Positions 14,640 through 22,551 of a stretch of DNA of 64,000 nucleotides are shown here, piece by piece. The notes beneath the pieces were generated by a model that saw only the letters and a program-made list of their open reading frames with translations, searched no databases and was not told the DNA's origin. Positions within the stretch are counted from its first letter, which is position 1, and each line of letters opens with the position of its first letter. The DNA is from M55B112 sp040903745 (GTDB lineage Bacteria > Bacteroidota > Bacteroidia > Bacteroidales > GCA-2748055). The position numbers and the translations under genes are program-made. The stretch spans positions 15,487-79,486 of the forward strand of contig JBBDUV010000100.1 in NCBI GenBank assembly GCA_040903745.1, in the 5' to 3' direction.

Positions 14640-16265
14640 ATGCCGAAAGGATTTTTTAAGGTGCCGGATACCAACAATGAACCGGTTTTGAGCTATGCCC
14701 CGGGATCGCCCGAGCGGGCCGAATTGAAGAGAGAGATTGAGCGGATGCGCTCGGAGGTAGTCGACATTCCGATGTTCATCGATGGAAAAGAGGTGCGTAC
14801 CGACAACACGGTATCGCTTCACCCGCCGCACGACCGCAAGCACCTGCTGGGTCACTTCCATAAAGGAGATGCGGGTCATGTGCAGATGGCCATCGAGGCT
14901 GCGCTGAAGGCGCGTAAAAAATGGGCTGAGTTGTCGTGGGAACACCGTGCGTCGATCTTCCTGAAAGCGGCCGAACTGCTCGCGGGACCCTACCGCATGC
15001 GGATGAACGCAGCGACAATGATCGGTCAGTCGAAAAACGTCTTCCAGGCGGAGATCGACTCTGCCGCGGAACTGATCGATTTCCTGAGGTTCAACGTAAA
15101 ATATATGACGGAGATCTACGCGCAACAGCCGGCATCGCCTGTGAGAATATGGGACCGTGTGGAGTACCGTCCGCTTGAGGGGTTCATTTTCGCCCTCACC
15201 CCGTTCAATTTCACAGCCATCGCCGGCAACCTGCCTTCAGCACCAGCCATTATGGGAAATACCGTGGTATGGAAGTGCTCCAATACACAGGTATACTCGG
15301 CGAAGGTGATCATGGATATCTTCCGGGAAGCGGGTTTGCCCGACGGGGTGATTAACCTGCTTTTTGTATCCGGACCGGTGGCCGGGAACGAGATATTTTC
15401 GCACAAGGATTTCGCGGGGATCCATTTCACAGGATCAACCGAGGTTTTTCAAAACATCTGGAAGACGATCGGGAACAACATCCACCTGTACAAATCGTAT
15501 CCACGGATCGTCGGGGAGACCGGCGGGAAAGATTTTGTGTTTGCCCATCCGACGGCCCATGTCGACCGCCTCATCGTGGCACTGGTGAGGGGAGCGTTCG
15601 AGTACCAGGGACAAAAATGTTCGGCTGCCTCGCGCGCCTATATTCCCGAAAGTCTGTGGACGGAGGTGAAGAGCAAGCTGGAGGGTATGATCAAAGGGAT
15701 CCGGATGGGTCCGCCTGAAGATTTCTCCAACTTTTTCAACGCGGTAATCGATGAGTCATCGTTCGATAAGCTGGCCGGGTTCATCGACCGGGCGAAGTCT
15801 GACAAGGAGGCCGATGTGATCATCGGCGGTGGGTATGATAAAACGGAAGGATTCTTTATTGAACCAACGGTGATCCAGGCGAAGGATCCGAAATATGTAA
15901 CGATGGAAGAGGAGCTGTTCGGTCCGGTTTTAACAATCTATGTCTATCCCGACAACCAGGTTGATGAGACGGTTGAATTGCTGAATGACACATCAATCTA
16001 CGCGCTCACGGGGGCGATCTTCGCGACCGACAGGTATGTGATTGAGAAGCTGTCGAAGCAGCTGGTCGACTGTGCGGGGAACTTCTACATCAACGACAAG
16101 CCAACCGGTTCTGTTGTCGGACAGCAGCCGTTTGGCGGGGCCCGCGGTTCGGGAACGAACGACAAGGCGGGATCGTACCTGAATCTTGTCAGATGGGTTT
16201 CAGCGAGAACGATCAAGGAGGAGCTTGTGGCACCGACCGACTACAGGTATCCGTTTATGGATTGA
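14640..16265 (+). CDS. pruA: L-glutamate gamma-semialdehyde dehydrogenase
   Basis: 541 residues, the usual length for the single-domain Bacteroidota enzyme. It oxidises glutamate semialdehyde (from proline) to glutamate with NAD+ in the cytoplasm. Aldehyde dehydrogenase signatures: FALTPFNFTAIAGNL, the general base Glu293 in GETGGKD, the nucleophile Cys327 in GQKCSAAS and the late GGARGSGTNDKAG motif. The gene has its own -7 box and converges on divIC with a 7-bp gap. No proline dehydrogenase gene is adjacent. Confidence 0.96.
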   Translation: MPKGFFKVPDTNNEPVLSYAPGSPERAELKREIERMRSEVVDIPMFIDGKEVRTDNTVSLHPPHDRKHLLGHFHKGDAGHVQMAIEAALKARKKWAELSWEHRASIFLKAAELLAGPYRMRMNAATMIGQSKNVFQAEIDSAAELIDFLRFNVKYMTEIYAQQPASPVRIWDRVEYRPLEGFIFALTPFNFTAIAGNLPSAPAIMGNTVVWKCSNTQVYSAKVIMDIFREAGLPDGVINLLFVSGPVAGNEIFSHKDFAGIHFTGSTEVFQNIWKTIGNNIHLYKSYPRIVGETGGKDFVFAHPTAHVDRLIVALVRGAFEYQGQKCSAASRAYIPESLWTEVKSKLEGMIKGIRMGPPEDFSNFFNAVIDESSFDKLAGFIDRAKSDKEADVIIGGGYDKTEGFFIEPTVIQAKDPKYVTMEEELFGPVLTIYVYPDNQVDETVELLNDTSIYALTGAIFATDRYVIEKLSKQLVDCAGNFYINDKPTGSVVGQQPFGGARGSGTNDKAGSYLNLVRWVSARTIKEELVAPTDYRYPFMD

Positions 16266-16272
16266 TTGTGTT

Positions 16273-16569
16273 TTATTCCACTACAATAAAGACATCCTCG
16301 TTGGGCTTTTTCATGTAGTACTGTTCGCGGGCGTATTTTTCGAGCGCTTCGGTGCCGGTGGTAAGTTGCTGCAACCGGGCAGAGTCTCTTTTGATCTGCT
16401 CGATGTAGTACTCCTTTTCCTGCTCAAGGTCTTTCAGGTTTCGCGCCAGCCTGGTTCGTTCCATGAGGTTGTACTGGCTGAAAAAGGTGAGCCACAGGAT
16501 AAACCCTGCGAGGGTGAGAACATATTTGTTCTTCACGTATGGCCAAATAGTCTTCCAGAATTGTTTCAT
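16273..16569 (-). CDS. Septum formation initiator, FtsB/DivIC family
   Basis: 98 residues: short cytoplasmic N-terminus, one TM helix (about 17-34, YVLTLAGFILWLTFF), then a periplasmic coiled coil (about 38-75) and the C-terminal YAREQYYMKKPNED block typical of FtsB/DivIC. Such proteins form a trimeric divisome complex with FtsL and FtsQ/DivIB. Named from fold pattern and length; FtsB versus DivIC cannot be separated here. Confidence 0.87.
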   Translation of the reverse strand: MKQFWKTIWPYVKNKYVLTLAGFILWLTFFSQYNLMERTRLARNLKDLEQEKEYYIEQIKRDSARLQQLTTGTEALEKYAREQYYMKKPNEDVFIVVE

Positions 16570-16963
16570 CTCCCTATTTAAACGCGTTTACATGAGGGGT
16601 CATCAGGATTGGAATTTGTTGATCCCTTATCTATGATGATGATTTCATGGGGTGAAATTAATGAATTCCTGTGAGCAGGCGATTCAAAGTTTTTAACAAC
16701 GGGTTACAGAAATACCAAATCCCGCCGATTTTGAATGACCATGGGTTTGGTGGGAGCGAACACCTTTATTTTGGGTTTTTACTAAAAACGATGCGAATAT
16801 ACATAAAAATGACCAAATTCATGTAATTACATGGTTAATAGCCAGGGTGTTTTTCCGGTCCTATCTGTCTGGTGCACTTACATTCTAAAATCCATTCAGA
16901 ACGAACGGAATCGAGACCAATTACAGTAATATTCTCTTTATGTTATAAGCACTTCAATTACGA
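16570..16963. other. Gene-free stretch upstream of divIC and after the second hybrid kinase
   Basis: No ORF or repeat copy is supported. A weak minus-strand -7-like box TATATTCG (16794-16801) could serve divIC but would leave a leader over 200 nt. Confidence 0.3.
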
Positions 16964-19630
16964 TTAATTAACCTGATATCCATTCTTTTCCAGTAGTTTA
17001 CTTATACTCTTCTTATCAATGGGTTTGGTAAGGTATTCATCGAATGCATCAGCGAATTGATGCTTTTCCTTTTCCATGGCATAAGCTGTTTGTGCAATTA
17101 TAGGGAGATCCGGACGAAACTCTTTGATCATTTTCGCTGCCGTGTAACCATCCATGACCGGCATTTTAATATCCATGAGGATCATATCAATAGCGTTGTT
17201 GCTCCGGCACAGATCAATAGCCTTCTGGCCGTCTACAGCATGCAGGATGGTCACATTTTCATTGTCAATAATCGCTTTCAGGTAGAGGTAATTGGTATAT
17301 TCGTCTTCTGCAATCAAAATGGTTTTTACATTCGTTGAATTTTCCGGGATTCCTGCATTTTTTGTTTGGGCCTTCTCCTTTTTCAATGCCATTCCCTGTG
17401 TTGTGTCTAAAGGGAAAGACAGCGAAACAGAGGTACCTTTGTTGAGCTCCGATTCCAGACTGATCGCGCCCCCCAATAGTTCAACATAAGCTTTCACCAG
17501 AGAGAGTCCCAGTCCGTTCCCTCCATATCGTCTGTGCATCTCTGTTTCAAACTGTCGAAAGGGTTCGAAGATCACTTTCTGTGTTCCGGGAGAGATCCCA
17601 ATACCGGTGTCGGTAACCTGGATAAACAACTGATCGTTCCTGATATCTGATATCACTTCAACTGTACCTTCGGGAGTGAATTTAATTGCGTTATCCAAAA
17701 GATGTGTAAGTACGGCCAGCATTTTATTCTTATCGGATGTGATCATGCGTTTTTCTTCCGGAATTTTCTGCTTTATTTTCAACAGCAGCTTTTTTTCAAC
17801 AGCAAATTCTGTAAATTTTTCTGAAATACTTTCTACCAGCCTTGCAATATCAAACTCCGATTGAGAGATTTGCATCTGGTTGGCCTGAATTTGCGACATC
17901 TCAATAATATCCCTGATAATGCCGGTAAGTTTTTCACTTCCTGTCAGAATATGTCCGGAAAACTCCCTGAGCTTCTCCTGTGGCATGTCAGACTCCGCCA
18001 TCAGTTGGGAAAATCCTACAATGGCATTTAGCGGTGTTCGTACCTCGTGTGACATGTTTTGAAGAAAAAGTGATTTCAGTCGGTCACTCTCCTCTGCCTT
18101 CTCTTTGGCAGCGATCAGTTCATCCCTCGACATCACCCTCTGGATCACAAGCCCTGCCTGTCTAACGATTGCCTCAATAAACACCTCATCCTTGATCCTG
18201 TAATTTTTACGTGCAAAAAAATGGAGGGCTCCAAGCAGGGTTTCATCCTTATTAATACCGATTGTGTAGATCTTATTGATCCCGGCAAGTCTTTCAATGG
18301 CTTGTGCGCCCAGTGCCGGATACTCACCCGCTGCAAAATCAGACAGGCCACCCTCAAATTCCACAAGGTTCCCGGATTTGAAATAATTGTAGTGGAGGTC
18401 AGTCAGCCTGTACTCTTTCCCAACAGGATTGAACCCAAATAAATTTATGATTTTTGTCAGCAGACTTTTTTCGAGTCCTGCAACAAATTCAAACTTTGTT
18501 GTTTTATTGTCCGTATTAACCGATACATAGAGGATGATCACCTTAGGAAACCTTTTATGCAACTGAGAGGTAAGGTATTGGTAGATAGCTGGAAGGTCTG
18601 TTAATAGCAAGATTTCTGAAGTAAAATGATTCAGTTCAAACAGTTTGCTCTCACTCTCTTTTGCAGAGACAACCACCTGTTCCTTTTCGATGAGCTGCTG
18701 TTTCAACTCTTTTGTAGTTTTTCGCACCTTGTTTTTCAGAACAGCATTGTTCGTCAGAACCATCAGGATAAGGATCACCAGTATTCCTGCAAAGATCAGG
18801 ACCAGTTCAATATGCTTTTCAAAAAAGGTTCTTTCATTCTTCCCGAATGATCCGATCCACTTTTCTTTAATCTCCTGCTGTTCTTCCAAACTGATCGACT
18901 GCAATAATTTGTTCAGAATTGAGATCAGTTCCGGAAACTCAGCACGAGAAGCAAACTTCAAGTTCCAGTTGAAATCCAGTTCCCAGCCCAGTTGCAGATT
19001 ATTGATCCCATATTTTTGAACAAGATAGGTTGCCGAGATCATATCTGAAATCGTCCCGTCGGTATTCCCCAATGAGGTCTGAAGCAGCGCTGTCAGGTCA
19101 TCTGAATATTCCTTCACCAAAATCCCGGGATACTGGTTCCTGACATACTCTGTACTTGTATACCCACTTACACCAGCTAATATAAGTTCATTCGTTTTCA
19201 GGTCCTTTGGATCTATTTCAGTGTCGTTTCTCGTGAGTATCAATAGCGGAACATGCATAAAATTGTCCGAAAATATGAGGAACTCATCTCTTTCCTCAGT
19301 TTGCTGAATAGCTCCGACAAAATCAACCTCTCCATTTTTCAATCCTTCAATAATTTCCAACCAGTTATCGTAATAGACGTTTTGAAAAGTGATTCCCAGT
19401 TTCTCTTCAAAAATTGCAATATAGTCTGCAACGATCCCACGGTGGTTTCCCTCCTCATCAATAAAGTCCCCAACACCCCATGACGGATTGGGGGCATACC
19501 TGATGTGCCTACCCTGTTCCTGCAGCCACATAATTTCCTGAGGTGTGAATAGTGTATCAATTAGCTGTTCCTGACTATAAAATTGTAATGTGGTAAGTGA
19601 AATGATCAGTGCTAAAAAACCTTTTCTCAT
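16964..19630 (-). CDS. Hybrid histidine kinase with periplasmic solute-binding sensor (BvgS/EvgS-like)
   Basis: About 888 residues from the ATG giving MRKGFLALIISLTTLQFYSQ, a good signal peptide; an in-frame ATG at 19654 would add eight residues. Order: SBP_bac_3 Venus-flytrap domain (about 25-260), TM helix (about 275-295), coiled linker, GAF-like domain (about 335-480), HisKA with His528 in MSHEVRTPLNAIVGF, HATPase_c, and a receiver with Asp820 in ILMDIKMPVMDG. The solute-binding domain suggests sensing of a small periplasmic ligand such as an amino acid. Only one flytrap module is present, versus two in BvgS. No DNA-binding output. Confidence 0.92.
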   Translation of the reverse strand: MRKGFLALIISLTTLQFYSQEQLIDTLFTPQEIMWLQEQGRHIRYAPNPSWGVGDFIDEEGNHRGIVADYIAIFEEKLGITFQNVYYDNWLEIIEGLKNGEVDFVGAIQQTEERDEFLIFSDNFMHVPLLILTRNDTEIDPKDLKTNELILAGVSGYTSTEYVRNQYPGILVKEYSDDLTALLQTSLGNTDGTISDMISATYLVQKYGINNLQLGWELDFNWNLKFASRAEFPELISILNKLLQSISLEEQQEIKEKWIGSFGKNERTFFEKHIELVLIFAGILVILILMVLTNNAVLKNKVRKTTKELKQQLIEKEQVVVSAKESESKLFELNHFTSEILLLTDLPAIYQYLTSQLHKRFPKVIILYVSVNTDNKTTKFEFVAGLEKSLLTKIINLFGFNPVGKEYRLTDLHYNYFKSGNLVEFEGGLSDFAAGEYPALGAQAIERLAGINKIYTIGINKDETLLGALHFFARKNYRIKDEVFIEAIVRQAGLVIQRVMSRDELIAAKEKAEESDRLKSLFLQNMSHEVRTPLNAIVGFSQLMAESDMPQEKLREFSGHILTGSEKLTGIIRDIIEMSQIQANQMQISQSEFDIARLVESISEKFTEFAVEKKLLLKIKQKIPEEKRMITSDKNKMLAVLTHLLDNAIKFTPEGTVEVISDIRNDQLFIQVTDTGIGISPGTQKVIFEPFRQFETEMHRRYGGNGLGLSLVKAYVELLGGAISLESELNKGTSVSLSFPLDTTQGMALKKEKAQTKNAGIPENSTNVKTILIAEDEYTNYLYLKAIIDNENVTILHAVDGQKAIDLCRSNNAIDMILMDIKMPVMDGYTAAKMIKEFRPDLPIIAQTAYAMEKEKHQFADAFDEYLTKPIDKKSISKLLEKNGYQVN

Positions 19631-19858
19631 GATTGAAATCGTTAAGAAGGCCAATTACCTACATATCAATTCAATAGATACTTTCTATCAGCCAGGTTAC
19701 AGATTGAATTTAGAAGCTTTTAACACAAATTTAATAAAAAATGAATACCCTGGACGGGAAATGATACAATAATTCAGTCATATCCAACATTTGAGTTATA
19801 ATTCCGTTGTAAAACGTTGTTATTGCCAACGATTTTAACAGGACTTTTACATACGGAG

Positions 19859-21511
19859 CTAAACCTTCCTTTTCTTCCGCGGTCTCCCCTTCCGTACGAT
19901 CCTCCCGGGTCCCTTATTAATCGCCCGTTTCCTCACGAACGCATACGCAGCAAGCAGCATCGACAGGAACGCTGCGACCCGCGCGAGATAATCACCGTGC
20001 TTCACGTAAAAGGTCAGGTGGTCGTTCGCGTTCAACCTCCCCTGGATCGCCGACCGTTCCCACCATCCGATCCGCTGCAGTTCATCGCCCCGCTGGTTAA
20101 TCAGGCTGCTAATGCCTGTATTGGCTGAGCGCGCGATGCTCCGCCGCGTCTCGATCGCCCGCAGGCGTGCAAAGCTGTTATGCTGCCTGTGCCCCGGTGT
20201 TTCGCCCCACCAGCCGTCGTTCGTGATGATAAAGATCAGGTTCGCCCCCTTCTCCTTCACGTACTCCGTTACGTACTCCCCGAACACCGACTCCCAGCAG
20301 ATCACCGGCGCCACCTTCAGTCCGTCGTGCGGCGACACGAACACATCACGCTCCTCCTGCGTGCCATGACTCCGGGTGATCCCTCCCAGATCGATTGCCA
20401 TGCGCTGGATAAACTCATACCTGTTGAACGCCGGCATCCACTCGGCGCCGGTCACCAACAGCGACTTGTGGTACATCTGCACCTCCCCGGTATGGTCGAG
20501 CTGCAGCGCGCTGTTGTAACTGTCGTACTTGTCGGGTCCGCGCCCCAGCTGTTTGGCCGTCGACGAGAGCGAATCGCCCGGCTGGTAAAGCTTGTAGGTC
20601 ATCGCCCCTACAACAAAAATGACATTCGGATGCGTATATACAAATTCCTGAAGCTTGGGTAGTTCCGGGTGCCGTTTCAACTCATGGTGCCACAATGAGT
20701 TAATAAACGTCTCCGGGGCCACCACGTAATCAGTCGCCGGGGTAACGAGGGATCGCGCCTGGTCGAGCAGGTAGGCGGTCTGCTCGTCGGGCGGCATATC
20801 ATTGAACTTCATCCAGGGATCGATGTTCGGCTGCAGCACGACGATCTCATAGGGGTTGTACTCCTCCTCGTAGGTGTAATACCGGATGAGCGAGAAGATC
20901 ACCGGCACGAGCAGGAAGCCGGTTACCCAGCTCAGCCTGCCGCGATTGGCACGGAAAGAGAACTGCGCCTTCAGCCCTTTGAACAGGCTGAACAGCAGGA
21001 TGTTCATAACAACGATCCAGACGCTGCCACCGAGCGTTCCCGTGATATCGTACCACTGGATAAAAGGGATGTCATTGGCGAAGGCGTTGCCGAAGATGAT
21101 CCACGGAAAATTCACCTGCACGTTAAGGAAGAGGTACTCGAAGGCGATCCAGAAGGCTACGAGCGAGAGGTAGCCGAGGCGGTTGCCGGTGTGGCGCCTG
21201 ACGTAGTGGAAGAGCATGAACGGGACGGTCATGAAGGTGGTGTTGACGATCAGCGAGGCGATGAGGGCGACGGGGACCGAATTCTTGACCCACCAGACGG
21301 TGAGGAGAACGAAGAGCATGAAGGTGATCACCGGGTACCAGGTGAGGTGTTTTGTTTTTAATTGCTTTCTGCGGTTGTGGTGATCGTCCTCCACGATCAG
21401 CAGCGGGACCAGCGCGATAAACATGATGAAGCCGCTGCCCCATTCGTAAAAGGCCGGTGTGAGGAGGATCCCGCTGAGGAGCGCCAGTAAGATTTTTATG
21501 ATTCTTGACAT
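19859..21511 (-). CDS. lnt: Apolipoprotein N-acyltransferase
   Basis: About 550 residues from the ATG giving MSRIIKILLALLSGILLTP; the longer frame from 21622 begins upstream of the promoter and is rejected. Adds the third acyl chain to lipoproteins at the inner membrane. Several N-terminal TM helices (to about residue 220) precede a nitrilase-like domain. Catalytic triad residues are visible: Glu267 (VVAPETF), Lys349 (YHKSLLV) and Cys405 (VICWESVFG). The basic tail RKKRKV follows a final TM helix. Confidence 0.93.
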   Translation of the reverse strand: MSRIIKILLALLSGILLTPAFYEWGSGFIMFIALVPLLIVEDDHHNRRKQLKTKHLTWYPVITFMLFVLLTVWWVKNSVPVALIASLIVNTTFMTVPFMLFHYVRRHTGNRLGYLSLVAFWIAFEYLFLNVQVNFPWIIFGNAFANDIPFIQWYDITGTLGGSVWIVVMNILLFSLFKGLKAQFSFRANRGRLSWVTGFLLVPVIFSLIRYYTYEEEYNPYEIVVLQPNIDPWMKFNDMPPDEQTAYLLDQARSLVTPATDYVVAPETFINSLWHHELKRHPELPKLQEFVYTHPNVIFVVGAMTYKLYQPGDSLSSTAKQLGRGPDKYDSYNSALQLDHTGEVQMYHKSLLVTGAEWMPAFNRYEFIQRMAIDLGGITRSHGTQEERDVFVSPHDGLKVAPVICWESVFGEYVTEYVKEKGANLIFIITNDGWWGETPGHRQHNSFARLRAIETRRSIARSANTGISSLINQRGDELQRIGWWERSAIQGRLNANDHLTFYVKHGDYLARVAAFLSMLLAAYAFVRKRAINKGPGRIVRKGRPRKKRKV

Positions 21512-21530
21512 TGGATTTATTTTCGTAGGA

Positions 21531-21538
21531 CAAATGTA
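21531..21538 (-). promoter_or_regulatory. -7 box for lnt
   Basis: The minus strand reads TACATTTG, a full match to TAnnTTTG, ending 20 nt before the lnt ATG at 21511. It decides the start codon in favour of the shorter protein. Confidence 0.6.
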
Positions 21539-21644
21539 GGAAAAAAGTGAAGTACTAGAGAGACGACGCGTCTTGATCTCGAACTTTATGATCCAGTCAT
21601 CTCGATTCTGTTGGTAGAGCACAAAAAAACTTGATGATTTTTTT

Positions 21645-21652
21645 TATATTTG
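21645..21652 (+). promoter_or_regulatory. -7 box for the toxin-antitoxin pair
   Basis: TATATTTG matches TAnnTTTG and ends 14 nt before the ATG at 21667, giving a leader of only about 8 nt. It excludes the in-frame start at 21631. Confidence 0.6.
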
Positions 21653-21666
21653 TAAAAAACCAGAAG

Positions 21667-21909
21667 ATGGATCTACAAACCAGAAAAATACAATTCATTC
21701 AAGAAGTTTTACGGGTAAAGAATGAGAAGATTATAAAAAAAATGGAAGATCTTCTACATCGGGAAAGAAAGAAGATTGCCGCCGATGAACCGGTTCCAAT
21801 GACAATGGATGATTTTAATGCCATGATCGATAGAGCTGAAAGTGATGCAGAGAATGGAAGGCTATATAATTCCGGAGAAATTATGAAAGAAATTGACGCA
21901 TGGCAGTAA
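21667..21909 (+). CDS. Antitoxin of a ParE/RelE-type module
   Basis: About 80 residues from the ATG giving MDLQTRKIQFIQEVLRV. Fully helical and charged, with a C-terminal half (PMTMDDFNAMIDRAESDAEN) resembling the toxin-binding part of Bacteroidota antitoxins paired with ParE-like toxins. Its stop overlaps the toxin start by 10 nt. No DNA-binding motif is obvious. Assigned largely from position and composition. Confidence 0.75.
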   Translation: MDLQTRKIQFIQEVLRVKNEKIIKKMEDLLHRERKKIAADEPVPMTMDDFNAMIDRAESDAENGRLYNSGEIMKEIDAWQ

Positions 21910-22208
21910 AAGTCCTCTGGACCGAAACAGCTCTAAAAAACCTTGAAGATATTTTCGAATATTATAAATACAATGCGTCCGTCACAACAGCCAAAAGAAT
22001 CGTGCAGAAATTAGCAAAATCGTCTCTATTAATTCAAAACTCTCCCTCACTTGGAAGAAAAGAAGAGCTACTCGAAGGAAGGAAATTTGAATATCGATTC
22101 CTTATCGTTGAAAACTATAAAATAATCTACTGGTCTGAAGATGGTTATATAAAGATAGCATCTGTGTTTGACAGTAGGCAGAATCCTGAAAAAATTCAAT
22201 CCATCTAA
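21900..22208 (+). CDS. ParE/RelE-family toxin
   Basis: 102 residues. Matches the RelE/ParE superfamily: VLWTETALKNLEDIFEYY (N-terminal helices), a hydrophobic middle, and C-terminal strands FEYRFLIVENYKIIYW and IKIASVFDSRQNPEK. ParE toxins poison DNA gyrase and RelE toxins cut mRNA at the ribosome; the DSRQNP-like ending is common in ParE-type members. Translationally coupled to the antitoxin. Confidence 0.88.
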   Translation: MAVKVLWTETALKNLEDIFEYYKYNASVTTAKRIVQKLAKSSLLIQNSPSLGRKEELLEGRKFEYRFLIVENYKIIYWSEDGYIKIASVFDSRQNPEKIQSI

Positions 22209-22284
22209 TTTTCCTTAACTGTACCATATTCTAAAATACAATAATAACTGGGGGTAGAATGAATCCATATCACCCCAATCGAAA

Positions 22285-22530
22285 CCTAAAAGCTCCGTTA
22301 AGAGCGCCACGTCTAGCCCGTGGGGCTAAGGTTTCATGTGGGCTGCCTGCTACAGACATTTTGCTCCTAACGGAGCATTAAAAGCTCCGTTAGGAGCGCC
22401 ACGTCTAGCCCCGGCGGGGCAAAATGTCTGTAGAACGAACGGCCCACATGGAACCCTGAGCCCTGTTAGGGGCGACATGTATAGCCCCGTTAGGGGCGCC
22501 ATGTCTGTAAGGCGCCATTTCTGTACAAAA
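22285..22530. repeat. Hairpin-repeat array R8
   Basis: Four to five units in both orientations: GCTCCTAACGGAGC and GCTCCGTTAGGAGC (T/A class), AGCCCCGGCGGGGC and AGCCCCGTTAGGGGCG (C/G class), with ATGTCTGTAG, GGCCCACATGGAACCC and the reverse form. Its right end merges into the promoter of the next gene. Confidence 0.88.
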
Positions 22531-22537
22531 AATATTC

Positions 22538-22545
22538 TATATTTG
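22538..22545 (+). promoter_or_regulatory. -7 box at the edge of repeat array R8
   Basis: TATATTTG, ending 6 nt before the ATG at 22552. The start of transcription would fall on or next to the A of ATG, so the mRNA may be leaderless. The -33 region lies in the last repeat unit. Confidence 0.55.
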
Positions 22546-22551
22546 TAACAT

